Assembly: GCA_016779985.1 (NCBI GenBank)
Contig: JADHMP010000011.1
Location: 15,721 to 79,720, forward strand
DNA: 64,000 nucleotides
Reading direction: 5' to 3'
Origin: JADHMP01 sp016779985
Lineage (GTDB): Bacteria; Bacteroidota; Bacteroidia; Flavobacteriales; Flavobacteriaceae
Notes under the pieces: model-generated
Seen by the model: the letters and a program-made list of their open reading frames with translations, nothing else
What the model was told of the DNA's origin: nothing
The model's database searches: none
Program-made: the position numbers and the translations under genes
Shown: piece by piece, positions 18,046 to 27,748 of the stretch
Numbering within the stretch: position 1 is the first letter of the stretch
How the letters are laid out: each line of letters opens with the position of its first letter

Positions 18046-19410
18046 ATGTATGCTGTTCTAGACATTGAGACTACTGGGGGTAAGTATAATGAAGAAGGCA
18101 TTACTGAAATTGCCATTTACCGCTTTGATGGGCAAAAAATTATTGATCAATTCAGCTCATTGATTAATCCAGAGCGGGAAATACAACCATTTGTACAGCG
18201 ATTGACAGGCATCAATGCTAAAATGTTGATCAATGCTCCCAAATTTTATGAGGTAGCAAAAAGAGTTATCGAAATCACTGAAGATTGCATTCTGGTGGCA
18301 CATAATGCAGAATTTGACTGTCGCATTTTAGAAACAGAGTTTAGAAGATTGAGCTATTCATTTAAGAGAAAATCATTATGTACTGTGACCCTTTCACAAG
18401 CACTTTTACCAGATCAAGAATCTTATAGCTTGGGAAAATTAGTGAGGAGTTTAGGAATTCCAATTTCAGACCAACATAGGGCTTTTGGAGATGCATTAGC
18501 AACATTGAAACTTTTTAGCTTATTGGTTGAAAAAGACAGTAAAAAAAGTATTATAAAACAACAACTCAAAGACAGCCCCTTTAGTAGAATTTCTCCTAAG
18601 CACCTTAAACTCTTGGAAGAGCTTCCAACAACAACTGGTATTTATTATCTGTACAACAAAAATCAAAAAATAATTTACATTGGAAAGAGTAAAAATATTC
18701 GAAAACAAGTTCAAAATCATCTCACTCAAACCAGTAAAAAAAATATAATACTACAAAAACAACTTCACCAAATTAGCTGTACTCCATTAGGAAATGAATT
18801 AATCGCATTATTAAAAGAGCAACACGAAATCAAAATACACAGGCCACCCTTTAATCGAAGTTTTAAACATTTCTTATTTCCTGTGGTTGTGCAAGTTAGC
18901 CAAGAAGATAATTATCATACTTTTAAGTTGAACCAAATCACAAAAAAAGGAACCTATTTTGCTCGTTTTCCTAATAAGAAAGCCGCGCTATATCAAATTG
19001 AAGAATGGAAAAACACATTCAACCTTTGCCACAATCCTAACCAGATCGACCTAAAAGAAGAATGTAAGCGCTTTACTTCTGATCTATGTTATGGGGCTTG
19101 CAAGGGTTTAGAGCATCCAGATACGTACAATAAGCGACTGATGGAAATTGTATCCGATTGGGAATATCCTCATTCTGATTTTCTATTGATTGAGAATGGA
19201 AGAGAAATAGGGGAATATAGTTTTCTATATTTCACCGATTCTATGTTTAGAGGTTATGGGTATTATGAATTAAACAGTCAAATAAAAACTAAAGAAAGAA
19301 TTGAAAAACGATTAATTACAATTCAAGAAACCCAAGATATTAAGCATATTATTTGTAATTTTATTGGTAGAAAGAAATTCCTAAAAATTATACCTTTTCA
19401 GGCAACTTGA
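18046..19410 (+). CDS. DnaQ-like exonuclease fused to a GIY-YIG nuclease domain
   Basis: A 454-residue two-nuclease protein. Residues 1-160 are a DEDDh 3'-5' exonuclease: D6/E8 in DIETTGG, HNAEFD with D91, and H144...D149. Residues about 195-275 are a UvrC/Cho-like GIY-YIG domain (GIY 198-200, YIG 211-213). The last 170 residues contain a Cys-containing segment (FTSDLCYGACKG) as in UvrC-like proteins. Such fusions are known in Bacteroidota and Actinobacteria and are annotated as DNA polymerase III epsilon-like; a role in repair or trimming of damaged strands is inferred. It is not the replicative epsilon subunit on this evidence. The channel gene overlaps its stop by 4 bases. Confidence 0.88.
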   Translation: MYAVLDIETTGGKYNEEGITEIAIYRFDGQKIIDQFSSLINPEREIQPFVQRLTGINAKMLINAPKFYEVAKRVIEITEDCILVAHNAEFDCRILETEFRRLSYSFKRKSLCTVTLSQALLPDQESYSLGKLVRSLGIPISDQHRAFGDALATLKLFSLLVEKDSKKSIIKQQLKDSPFSRISPKHLKLLEELPTTTGIYYLYNKNQKIIYIGKSKNIRKQVQNHLTQTSKKNIILQKQLHQISCTPLGNELIALLKEQHEIKIHRPPFNRSFKHFLFPVVVQVSQEDNYHTFKLNQITKKGTYFARFPNKKAALYQIEEWKNTFNLCHNPNQIDLKEECKRFTSDLCYGACKGLEHPDTYNKRLMEIVSDWEYPHSDFLLIENGREIGEYSFLYFTDSMFRGYGYYELNSQIKTKERIEKRLITIQETQDIKHIICNFIGRKKFLKIIPFQAT

Positions 19411-20255
19411 AATCCAAATCCGCTATAGAGCCCAAAAAAGAACTTTCTTCTTGGAAATTACGTCTGTATGAAGTGATTTATGAAGCAGACACTCCATTGG
19501 GTAAATTATTTGACTTGATTTTACTCATTTTCATTTTATTTAGTGTATTGTTGGTTGCCTTGGAGAGTGTCTCTTGGATAGATAAAGAATATCATGATGT
19601 ACTTAATATTACCGAATGGCTGATTACTATTTTGTTTAGTATAGAATATATTCTTAGGATTATTTGTGTTAAAAATCCAAGCAAGTATATTTTTAGTTTT
19701 TATGGAATAATAGATTTATTATCAACACTTCCAAAATATATTTCAGTTCTCTTTGTGGGAACTCAATCTTTGATAGCCTTACGAGCTTTGAGATTATTGA
19801 GAGTCTTTAGAATCTTAAAATTAACGCGCTACATAGGAGAATCAAATGTGTTATTGAAGGCGCTTAGATCTAGTCGGCCAAAAATTTTGGTATTTATGTT
19901 TGGTGTAATTATTCTGTGTATTATTTTTGGTACGATAATGTATTTAATTGAAAGTAATCAAAGTGGTTTCACCAGTATCCCAAGAAGTATTTACTGGTGT
20001 GTAGTAACATTAACAACAGTAGGATATGGAGACATTGCCCCAGAAACACCTCTAGGACAATTCTTGGCAGCCATCATAATGATTATGGGATATGGTATCA
20101 TAGCGGTTCCAACAGGAATTGTAAGTGCTGAAATTTCAATAAAAAAAAGAACTATAGATACAAACACAAAAAGTTGTTTAAATTGTTTGACTGATACCCA
20201 TTCAGAAGATGCCCTTTATTGTAATCAATGTGGAAATTCTTTAAACCATGAATGA
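19407..20255 (+). CDS. Voltage-gated potassium channel-like protein with C-terminal zinc ribbon
   Basis: A 282-residue six-helix channel subunit. It has an S4 helix with regularly spaced arginines (residues 126-141, LRALRLLRVFRILKL), a pore loop and the K+ selectivity filter TVGYGD at 204-209. After S6 there is a short cytosolic tail with CxxC at 257/260 and CxxC at 272/275, a zinc ribbon. The start is TTG at 19407, overlapping the previous stop (TTGA); there is no later start before the first helix. Its own end overlaps miaA by 8 bases, so the exonuclease, channel and miaA form one operon. Confidence 0.87.
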   Translation: MKSKSAIEPKKELSSWKLRLYEVIYEADTPLGKLFDLILLIFILFSVLLVALESVSWIDKEYHDVLNITEWLITILFSIEYILRIICVKNPSKYIFSFYGIIDLLSTLPKYISVLFVGTQSLIALRALRLLRVFRILKLTRYIGESNVLLKALRSSRPKILVFMFGVIILCIIFGTIMYLIESNQSGFTSIPRSIYWCVVTLTTVGYGDIAPETPLGQFLAAIIMIMGYGIIAVPTGIVSAEISIKKRTIDTNTKSCLNCLTDTHSEDALYCNQCGNSLNHE

Positions 20256-21147
20256 AAAAAACTTAATTTATGTTGCTGGTCCCACTGCAGTTGGGAAAAC
20301 AAAACTGAGTATTGGCCTTGCAAAAGCTTTCAAAACTGAAATTATCTCCTGTGATTCACGACAGTTTTTCAAAGAAATGACTATCGGTACTGCTGTACCC
20401 ACAATTGAAGAACGAGAGGGGGTTCCTCATCATTTTTTACAGCATAAATCCGTAAAAGACATCTACACTGTTGGAGATTATGAAAAAGATGCCCTTGCTT
20501 TATTAGAGAAATTATTTAAAAAACATGACACCTTAATATTGGTTGGTGGCTCTGGAATGTATGCAGATGCAATTATGTTTGGTTTGGATGATTTCCCCCC
20601 TATTCCTGCAGAAGTTAGACAACAAATCAATTTGTTTCGATCCACCCATGGAATAAAATCCTTTCAAGAGTTATTGAGAAATAAAGATCCCGATTACTAT
20701 AGAGTTGTCGATCGAAATAACCCACAGCGCCTCACTCGTGCCCTTGAAGTCTGTATTGCTTCAAACCAACCCTATTCATCTTTTCTGGGTCAAGAAAAAA
20801 AGTCCCGGCCCTTTGTCTCAAAAATGTTAATATTGCATTGTCCTCGAAAAATTTTATATGATAATATTAACCGTAGGGTAGACCAAATGATGGCTGCGGG
20901 TCTTGAAGCTGAAGCCAAAAATAATTTAGCTTTTCGTGAATTCGCTCCTCTAAAAACCATCGGCTATAAAGAATTGATGGAATATTTTGATGGAAATGTA
21001 AGTTTAGATGATGCCGTTAATTACATAAAACGTAATACTCGTCGTTATGCTAAAAGACAAATTACTTGGTTTAAAAAATATGATAATGCCTTTTGTTTTC
21101 CAGCTAATACTCCTGTTTCAGAAGTTCACGACTTGCTGAATCAATAG
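20248..21147 (+). CDS. miaA: tRNA dimethylallyltransferase MiaA
   Basis: The enzyme prenylates A37 of tRNAs that read codons starting with U. The 299-residue protein has the P-loop GPTAVGKTKLS, the catalytic region SCDSRQFFKEMTIGTA, LVGGSGMYADAI and the C-terminal RRYAKRQITWFKK motif. It overlaps the channel gene by 8 bases. Length is normal. Confidence 0.97.
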   Translation: MNEKNLIYVAGPTAVGKTKLSIGLAKAFKTEIISCDSRQFFKEMTIGTAVPTIEEREGVPHHFLQHKSVKDIYTVGDYEKDALALLEKLFKKHDTLILVGGSGMYADAIMFGLDDFPPIPAEVRQQINLFRSTHGIKSFQELLRNKDPDYYRVVDRNNPQRLTRALEVCIASNQPYSSFLGQEKKSRPFVSKMLILHCPRKILYDNINRRVDQMMAAGLEAEAKNNLAFREFAPLKTIGYKELMEYFDGNVSLDDAVNYIKRNTRRYAKRQITWFKKYDNAFCFPANTPVSEVHDLLNQ

Positions 21148-21244
21148 GGTAGATTTTTTTACCACTCATTACATTTTGGCTATAATGGATTAATTCATTC
21201 TCATTATATGATATTTTTGTTTTACAACCCAAATCTGAAATATC

Positions 21245-22462
21245 GTGTTTTCAATAAAATTTTTTACTATTACTATTGTCTCTTTTCTGTTTATCGACTG
21301 TTCTAAAAACGATACTACTTTAATTGAATCAAATAACAATGAGGTTACTAAGGAGGTTAAATCAAATTTAATAGACGTATCTTATCATTATACATTTAAA
21401 GGTTCCATATTAAAGGAAATTGCTAAAAAAAATTATCCCACCTCTATAAATTCCAAATTTCATAATGTTAAAGCATTAAAAATAATCTATCGCACCTTTG
21501 ACGTAAATGGCAATTATACCATGGCATCTGGAATACTCCTTCTACCAGAAACTGAAGGTGATTATTCACTTCTTTCTTTTCAACATGGTAACTTACTTAA
21601 CTCTGATGATGCACCTTCAAAAAGCAAACTCGGAAATAATGACCTCACCTTCGCAGCCATAATGGCAAGCACTGGCATTATAACAATAGTTCCAGATTAT
21701 TTAGGGTATGGAAGTTCTTCACTAGCGCTTCATCCTAAAGAACACAAAAATTCTTTAGCAACAAGCAGTTATGATATGCTCAAAGCCTCAAAGTTTTATA
21801 TTGAAGAAAATCATATTGCAACCAATGATAAGCTTTTTATTGCTGGCTATTCTGATGGAGGGTTTGCCGCCATTGCTCTTCAACAAATGATTGAAGAAAT
21901 AGGTGACTTTAGCTTGACTAAAACGTATGCTGCGAAAGGGATATACAATAAAATTATTTTTACAGAATCTTTGTTAAATGTTAAAGACAAGGGACTAATG
22001 ATTGGACATTATTTATGGATGATCAATTCTTATAATAATCTCTATGAGACATTAAATAGACCATGGAATTATTATCTAAATGAACCCTATGCAGGCAGAT
22101 TAGCATCCATTCAGCACCTAAACTCTCCTATCGATAAAAAGCTAGTCACTGATGATGTAAACGCATTGTTTAGCGCTACTTTTATTGAAGGAATATTAAA
22201 TAAAACAGATACAGCTTTTTTAAAAGCCTTGGATGACAATAATGTTGACAATTGGAGACCTAATAACCCAATTGCCCTTTATCTTTCAAAAAATGATAGA
22301 CCATTTGAGGTTATTCATTCAAATAGAATGTTCAATTCCATCAAAAGTCATGGTGGTAATATAACAATGGAAGATGTTCAAATAGAAAATGAAGAAGCGA
22401 TGGCTTTACCATTCTATTTGGCTGTACTGCATGACATTCTTGAAAAGCAGAATTTGGAGTAA
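21245..22462 (+). CDS. Secreted lipoprotein alpha/beta hydrolase (lipase-like)
   Basis: A 405-residue hydrolase exported as a probable lipoprotein: the leader MFSIKFFTITIVSFLFIDC ends in a lipobox-like Cys. The nucleophile elbow is GYSDGG, and candidates for the acid and base are the Asp in LSKNDRPF and the His in AVLHDIL. It resembles secretory lipases/prolyl-oligopeptidase-like esterases; the substrate is unknown. The start is GTG 21245, 25 bases after a TATTTTTG box at 21212-21219; no ATG precedes the leader in frame. Confidence 0.82.
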   Translation: MFSIKFFTITIVSFLFIDCSKNDTTLIESNNNEVTKEVKSNLIDVSYHYTFKGSILKEIAKKNYPTSINSKFHNVKALKIIYRTFDVNGNYTMASGILLLPETEGDYSLLSFQHGNLLNSDDAPSKSKLGNNDLTFAAIMASTGIITIVPDYLGYGSSSLALHPKEHKNSLATSSYDMLKASKFYIEENHIATNDKLFIAGYSDGGFAAIALQQMIEEIGDFSLTKTYAAKGIYNKIIFTESLLNVKDKGLMIGHYLWMINSYNNLYETLNRPWNYYLNEPYAGRLASIQHLNSPIDKKLVTDDVNALFSATFIEGILNKTDTAFLKALDDNNVDNWRPNNPIALYLSKNDRPFEVIHSNRMFNSIKSHGGNITMEDVQIENEEAMALPFYLAVLHDILEKQNLE

Positions 22463-22469
22463 GTAGGTA

Positions 22470-23414
22470 TTAATTAGAAAAATAATTATTTAGTGCTTTT
22501 TTTATACGTTCCTCAATAGAGTCAGTATCTGCCTGCACGAAATCTTCCCCAATAATTTTTTCATAGAGTTCTATATAGCGCCTTGAAACGGTTTCAACAA
22601 AATTATCCTCCATTGGAGGTAGAGTTTGGCCAGTTAATCCTTGAAATCCATTTTTTATTAGCCATTGGCGTACAAATTCTTTGGATAGTTGTTTTTGAGG
22701 AAGACGCTGTTTTTGAAGAGAAGTGTAGGTCTCTTGATAGAAATAGCGAGAAGAGTCTGGCGTATGAATTTCATCTATTAGTAAAATTTCACCAGCATTA
22801 CTTTTTCCAAATTCATATTTTGTATCCACCAATATCAGGCCCTGTTGCGCTGCCATTGATGTTCCCCTTTGAAACAGTTTTCTTGTATATTCTTCTAGTT
22901 GAATATATTCTTTTTCTGAAACAATACCCTGTTCAATAATTTCTTCTCTAGAAATGTCCTCATCGTGTCCCTCTTCAGCCTTAGTGGCAGGGGTTATAAT
23001 TGGATTTGGAAATTTTTGATTTTCTATCATTCCCTCGGGCAAAGGAATTCCACACAACATTCTTTTTCCAATCTTATATTCTCTTGCGGCATGACCGGTA
23101 AGATAACCTCGAATGACCATTTCAATTTTATAAGGCTCACAACGCACTCCAATAGACACATTAGGGTCGGGAGAAGCCACTAACCAGTTAGGCACTATAT
23201 CAGCAGTAGCTTTCAACATATGGATTGCAATTTGATTTAAAATTTGCCCTTTGTGAGGTATTCCTTTTGGCAAGACCACATCAAAAGCTGATATTCTATC
23301 AGTGGCAACCATCACTAACTGGTCGTTGTCTAAATGGTAAACTTCTCTAACTTTTCCCTTATATTTTGAATGCTGCCCCGGTAAATTTAAATCTGTTTTA
23401 AGTAATGTATTCAT
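22470..23414 (-). CDS. purC: Phosphoribosylaminoimidazole-succinocarboxamide synthase
   Basis: SAICAR synthase joins aspartate to CAIR in purine synthesis. The 314-residue protein has KYKGKVREVY at the N-terminus, DRISAFDVVLPKGIP, and RCEPYKIEMVIRGYLTGHA. It is the longer form seen in Bacteroidota and eukaryotes. Two bases separate it from phoH upstream, so it is transcribed with phoH. Confidence 0.97.
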   Translation of the reverse strand: MNTLLKTDLNLPGQHSKYKGKVREVYHLDNDQLVMVATDRISAFDVVLPKGIPHKGQILNQIAIHMLKATADIVPNWLVASPDPNVSIGVRCEPYKIEMVIRGYLTGHAAREYKIGKRMLCGIPLPEGMIENQKFPNPIITPATKAEEGHDEDISREEIIEQGIVSEKEYIQLEEYTRKLFQRGTSMAAQQGLILVDTKYEFGKSNAGEILLIDEIHTPDSSRYFYQETYTSLQKQRLPQKQLSKEFVRQWLIKNGFQGLTGQTLPPMEDNFVETVSRRYIELYEKIIGEDFVQADTDSIEERIKKALNNYFSN

Positions 23415-23416
23415 CT

Positions 23417-24370
23417 TTAATTTTCGTGTTCAATACGCTTGTAAGCATCGATCACCTTCTTCACTAATGGGTGACGGATAACGTCTTTGTCATCTAAATA
23501 AACAATACTAATACCTGGTGTGTTTTTTAAAACAAGTATGGCTTCTTTTAATCCAGAAATAACCCTTCTTGGTAAATCTATTTGACCTGGATCTCCAGTG
23601 AGCATAAACTTAGCATTTTTTCCCATTCGGGTTAAAAACATTTTCATTTGTGCATGGGTAGTATTTTGGGCTTCATCAAGAATTACAAATGCATTGTCTA
23701 GTGTACGACCACGCATAAAGGCCAGAGGGGCGATTTGAATAGTCCCTTTTTCTAAGTGTTGCATTAGTTTCTCGTGGGGTATCATATCTCTCAACGCATC
23801 ATAGAGGGGCTGCATATAGGGATCTAACTTTTCTTTTAAATCGCCTGGAAGAAATCCTAAATTTTCACCTGCTTCAACCGCTGGTCTGGTCAATATTATA
23901 CGGCTCACGCGTTTTTCCTTCAATGCCTTCACTGCTAGAGCCACGCCAGTATATGTTTTTCCTGTTCCTGCAGGTCCTATAGCAAAAACCATATCATTTT
24001 TATTGACAGATTCAATCAATCGCTTTTGATTGATTGTTTTGGCTCGAATGATTTTACCCCCTACTCCATGCAGTATTTGTGCTTCAGAGGCATCTTCGGG
24101 CAAAAAAGGTTCGTTAGGGTTAAATTGTAATATGCGTTCAATCACTTCGTCAGAGAGAGCATTATACTTGGCAAAATGCATCAGTAACATATTCGATTTA
24201 GATTCAAAATCTTCAATCAATTCTGGTTCTCCATAGGCTTTCAAAGTGCTCCCTCGAGCTACTATTTTTAATTTAGGATAATATGAGCGTATTTTTTCTA
24301 AAAAGCGGTTTTGAATGCCAAAAAATTCTTGGGGGTTTACTTCCGTGAGTTCAATTTTTATTTCGTTCAA
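23417..24370 (-). CDS. phoH: PhoH family ATPase
   Basis: A 317-residue cytosolic P-loop protein of the PhoH/YbeZ group. The Walker A is GPAGTGKTYTGV, Walker B is FVILDEAQNT, followed by LTGDPGQIDLP. The N-terminal 100 residues include a KH-like region expected for RNA contact. YbeZ-type proteins work with the endoribonuclease YbeY in rRNA maturation; ybeY is not in the window. First gene of an operon with purC. Confidence 0.93.
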   Translation of the reverse strand: MNEIKIELTEVNPQEFFGIQNRFLEKIRSYYPKLKIVARGSTLKAYGEPELIEDFESKSNMLLMHFAKYNALSDEVIERILQFNPNEPFLPEDASEAQILHGVGGKIIRAKTINQKRLIESVNKNDMVFAIGPAGTGKTYTGVALAVKALKEKRVSRIILTRPAVEAGENLGFLPGDLKEKLDPYMQPLYDALRDMIPHEKLMQHLEKGTIQIAPLAFMRGRTLDNAFVILDEAQNTTHAQMKMFLTRMGKNAKFMLTGDPGQIDLPRRVISGLKEAILVLKNTPGISIVYLDDKDVIRHPLVKKVIDAYKRIEHEN

Positions 24371-24468
24371 GCGTAAGTCCGTTAAATAATTTATTTTTGT
24401 TTAGTATCTGAGTTCACAATAAAAATAAATATTTTTTTTACGAGAAAGCAAACTGTTGCACTTCCTTT

Positions 24469-25299
24469 ATGAACATTGTCACACTAACCACCGATTTTGG
24501 ACTGAAAGACTTTTCTGTGGGCGTAACAAAAGCGGCGCTAATGCAATTGATAAAAGATGTTCAGATTGTTGATATCTCACACCAAATTAGCCCTTTCAAT
24601 TTAGCAGAAGCTGCCTATTTGTTAAAGAATAGCTTTAGTGCTTTTCCAAAGGGAAGTGTTCATATTGTAGGAATTGAGTCTGAAAGAACCCCTGAAAATC
24701 AGCACCTCGCAATCGAATTTAAAGGTCATTTTTTTATTGGTGCTAACAATGGTATTTTATCTCTATTGATGGAAGAACAGAAAGCCGATAAAATGGTAGA
24801 AATTAATATTCATAATAATTTAATGAGTACGTTTCCTGTATTGGATACATTTGTTCAAATAGCTGCTCATTTATTACAAGAAGGCAAATTAGAAATTGTA
24901 GGAAATAGGATTGATAAAATCAAAGAGCTAAAAAATATCAAACCTGTGATTGATCCAGATAAAAAACAAATCATGGGAAGTGTAATATATATTGACAATT
25001 ATGGAAATATAATTACCAACATAACCAAAAAACTTTTTGAATCCATTGGAAAGACAAGGCCTTTCACCATTTATGCTCGAACCGTTAAATTCAGAAAAAT
25101 ATATGCTTCTTATGGCGATGCCATTGACTGGGGCTTACCCAAGGAAAAACGGCAGGAAGATGGTAAAAAAATTGCTTTATTTAATAGTGCTGGACACTTA
25201 GAATTAGCCATTTATAAAAGCAATCCTACCACAGTTGGAGGTGCTCAAAGCCTCTTTGGTCTCTCCTACAGAGATACTGTAACTATTGAATTCGAATAG
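24469..25299 (+). CDS. SAM hydrolase / DUF62 family protein
   Basis: A 276-residue protein opening NIVTLTTDFGLKDFSVGVTK, the hallmark of the SAM hydroxide adenosyltransferase (DUF62) family related to fluorinase and chlorinase, which releases adenosine and methionine from SAM. IVDISHQISPFNL and the C-terminal NSAGHLELAI and G-rich tail also fit. A TATTTTTG box lies at 24392-24399. gldF begins one base after the stop, so this enzyme gene leads the gldFG operon. Confidence 0.92.
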   Translation: MNIVTLTTDFGLKDFSVGVTKAALMQLIKDVQIVDISHQISPFNLAEAAYLLKNSFSAFPKGSVHIVGIESERTPENQHLAIEFKGHFFIGANNGILSLLMEEQKADKMVEINIHNNLMSTFPVLDTFVQIAAHLLQEGKLEIVGNRIDKIKELKNIKPVIDPDKKQIMGSVIYIDNYGNIITNITKKLFESIGKTRPFTIYARTVKFRKIYASYGDAIDWGLPKEKRQEDGKKIALFNSAGHLELAIYKSNPTTVGGAQSLFGLSYRDTVTIEFE

Positions 25300-25300
25300 A

Positions 25301-26035
25301 ATGAGAAGCATTTTTTTTAAAGAGATTCGATTTTATTTTAATAGTCTCACTGGCTATTTAATTCTCTGTGCCTATTTCATTATAAACGCTTTAGTTTTAT
25401 GGTTCTTAGACACTAGCAATAATGTATTCAATACACAAATTGGAGTTTTAGATAGTTTCTTTATTGGATCTGCATGGTTATTCATGTTCCTTATTCCAGC
25501 CCTCTGTATGGGAAGTTTTTCTGAGGAAATGAAAAGCGGAACGATAGAAATTCTACTTACTAAGCCCGTTACGATTTTTGAACTTGTATTAGCCAAATGG
25601 ATGGCTGCTATGGTTTTAATTCTTTTGGTTCTCATCCCAACAATCTTAAATGGCTATGTCGTTGCAAACCTTCTACCAGAAGGGAATTACTTGGACTTAG
25701 GTAGATTTGTTAGCGGTTATATAGGCCTTTTTTTTCTTGCCCTTGTTTATAGCAGCATAACGCTTTCTTTTTCATCTATTTTTAAAAATCAAGTCACTGT
25801 TTTTATTTGCTCATTAATATGTTGCTTCGCACACTATTACATATGGGGGCAACTAGCCTATCTGACTGCAAATAATTGGCTCTATAAACAACTACTATTC
25901 ATAGGAATGGAAAACCATTTAGTTAATCTCAGCAGCGGCCTGATTAAGTTTAACGATTTAATTTACTTTCTAATTCATATTATTTTATTGTTTTTGATTA
26001 TACAACTTAATATAAAGCGTCGATTAGAAGTATGA
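25301..26035 (+). CDS. gldF: Gliding motility ABC transporter permease GldF
   Basis: A 244-residue inner-membrane permease with about six hydrophobic helices and the early motif KEIRFYFNSLTGYL seen in GldF. With GldA (ATPase, not in this window) and GldG it forms an ABC transporter linked to flavobacterial gliding. ATG 25301 follows the previous stop directly; the upstream in-frame TTG 25286 would overlap the preceding gene. The stop overlaps gldG by 4 bases. Confidence 0.9.
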   Translation: MRSIFFKEIRFYFNSLTGYLILCAYFIINALVLWFLDTSNNVFNTQIGVLDSFFIGSAWLFMFLIPALCMGSFSEEMKSGTIEILLTKPVTIFELVLAKWMAAMVLILLVLIPTILNGYVVANLLPEGNYLDLGRFVSGYIGLFFLALVYSSITLSFSSIFKNQVTVFICSLICCFAHYYIWGQLAYLTANNWLYKQLLFIGMENHLVNLSSGLIKFNDLIYFLIHIILLFLIIQLNIKRRLEV

Positions 26036-27687
26036 AGAAAATATATAATATAGTGGGTGGAATCACCATCACTCTTTTGCTTCTTTTAGCTGCGCAAGGC
26101 ATCAATGGATCAATCGATCTTACGAAAGATCAGAGACACAAACTTTCAGAGAATACAATATCAAAGTTAAAGTCCTTAGACCAACCTCTACGAATTGACG
26201 TTTTTTTAACTGGTGATTTACCTGCTCAATATCAACACTTTAGAGTATCCATTGAAAGTTTATTAAATAATTTTGAACGCTACACGGATCAATTGTATAT
26301 CAGTTTCATTAACCCTTTTGAAGAAGGAACAGCAGATTCTGTTATTGAAGAAATGCAATCCTATGGACTTCCCCCAACGTTTGTAGCTGAAAGTAATTTA
26401 AGCACCAACAAAGAAACAGTACTTTTCCCATGGGCTATACTGAATCATGGAGAACAGACTGTCCGAGTTTCACTGCTTAAAAAAAACCTAGGAGATACAC
26501 CAGAAAAAATATTATTGCAATCACTGCAACAACTCGAGTTTCAATTTATGGATGGAATCGAACAAATTACACTAACAGAAAAGAAAAATATTGCCTTTTT
26601 AACTTCTAATAAAACTTCTAAAAATATTGTTTTGGCAGATTTGATTCAAAGTCTGCAATCGTATTATGATGTTGCTTCCTTCGATTTTAATGCAGATGGT
26701 ATCGATAGAGTAAAAACACTTCAAAATCTAAATCGATTCGTTTTACTCTTAATTTCTAATCCTAAAAAATCTTTTTCAACCGATGAAAAATACATCTTAG
26801 ACCAATATCAGCTTCAAGGGGGAGCAATTCTTTGGTTGATAGACCCTCTTAAAATGGACGAAAGTTTGCTGATGAACAGCGAAGAGGGAGCCCCACTTGA
26901 GCAAAACCAACTTGGCTTAGAAGACTATTTTTTCAATCAGGGCATACGCATACAAAACGGTCTATTGAAAGATTTATATTGCGCTCCTATTATATTGGCT
27001 CGTGGTGAAGAAAACAATACTCAATACCTACCCTACCCATGGCCTTATTATCCACTAATTAAGACTAATACAAACGCTGCAATTGGTAAAGATTTAGGAA
27101 ATGTTTGGTTGCGCTATTCAAGCCCTATAGACACTCTAAGAAACAATCTAAAAAAAACTGTTTTATTAAAATCATCAAACTTTACGCAAACCAGAACCCC
27201 CCCTGCAATTATTTCTCTAAATGAAGTAAAAGATGAAATTAAACCCTCGCAATATAATGAGCAAGAAAAAATTGTTGGCGTTTTAAATGAAGGACAATTT
27301 GAGTCTTTGTTTAAAAATAGAATTAAACCCTTTACTATTGCAAACCCAATTGAAAAAGCAAAATCAAAAATGCTACTCATTTCAGATGGTAATTTTATTG
27401 AAAACCAAGTTGATAAGGGTGGTCCTTTAACGTTGGGATTTGATAAATGGTCCTCCAATTTTTATGATAATAAGGCATTTATAACAAATAGTATTCATTA
27501 TTTATCTGGTTTGGATAACCTTGTTGAATTAAGAAATAAAAATTTTGAAATGCAGTTTTTAGATCCGGTTAAGGTAGAGCAAGAAAGTACGTATTGGAAA
27601 ATCTTTATTCTACTTGTCCCTATATTTTTTTTAGTAACAGTTAGACTTTTTAATCACTTCATCCTAAATAAACACAAGAGCTATTGA
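26032..27687 (+). CDS. gldG: Gliding motility ABC transporter substrate-binding-like protein GldG
   Basis: A 551-residue protein anchored by an N-terminal helix (about residues 5-25) and a C-terminal helix (about 525-545), with a large periplasmic part. It opens with the GldG-type INGSIDLTKDQRHKLSENTI segment and contains the ABC-type uncharacterized transport domain. It overlaps gldF by 4 bases. gldA lies elsewhere, as is common in this family. Confidence 0.92.
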   Translation: MKKIYNIVGGITITLLLLLAAQGINGSIDLTKDQRHKLSENTISKLKSLDQPLRIDVFLTGDLPAQYQHFRVSIESLLNNFERYTDQLYISFINPFEEGTADSVIEEMQSYGLPPTFVAESNLSTNKETVLFPWAILNHGEQTVRVSLLKKNLGDTPEKILLQSLQQLEFQFMDGIEQITLTEKKNIAFLTSNKTSKNIVLADLIQSLQSYYDVASFDFNADGIDRVKTLQNLNRFVLLLISNPKKSFSTDEKYILDQYQLQGGAILWLIDPLKMDESLLMNSEEGAPLEQNQLGLEDYFFNQGIRIQNGLLKDLYCAPIILARGEENNTQYLPYPWPYYPLIKTNTNAAIGKDLGNVWLRYSSPIDTLRNNLKKTVLLKSSNFTQTRTPPAIISLNEVKDEIKPSQYNEQEKIVGVLNEGQFESLFKNRIKPFTIANPIEKAKSKMLLISDGNFIENQVDKGGPLTLGFDKWSSNFYDNKAFITNSIHYLSGLDNLVELRNKNFEMQFLDPVKVEQESTYWKIFILLVPIFFLVTVRLFNHFILNKHKSY

Positions 27688-27726
27688 CTGTTAATAAGTT
27701 TCTTTCCAAAATCAATGCATTTAAAA

Positions 27727-27734
27727 TATATTTG
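27727..27734 (+). promoter_or_regulatory. TAnnTTTG -7 element of dnaN
   Basis: TATATTTG ends 14 bases before the dnaN start codon. Confidence 0.6.
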
Positions 27735-27748
27735 AACAAAGAGAATTC

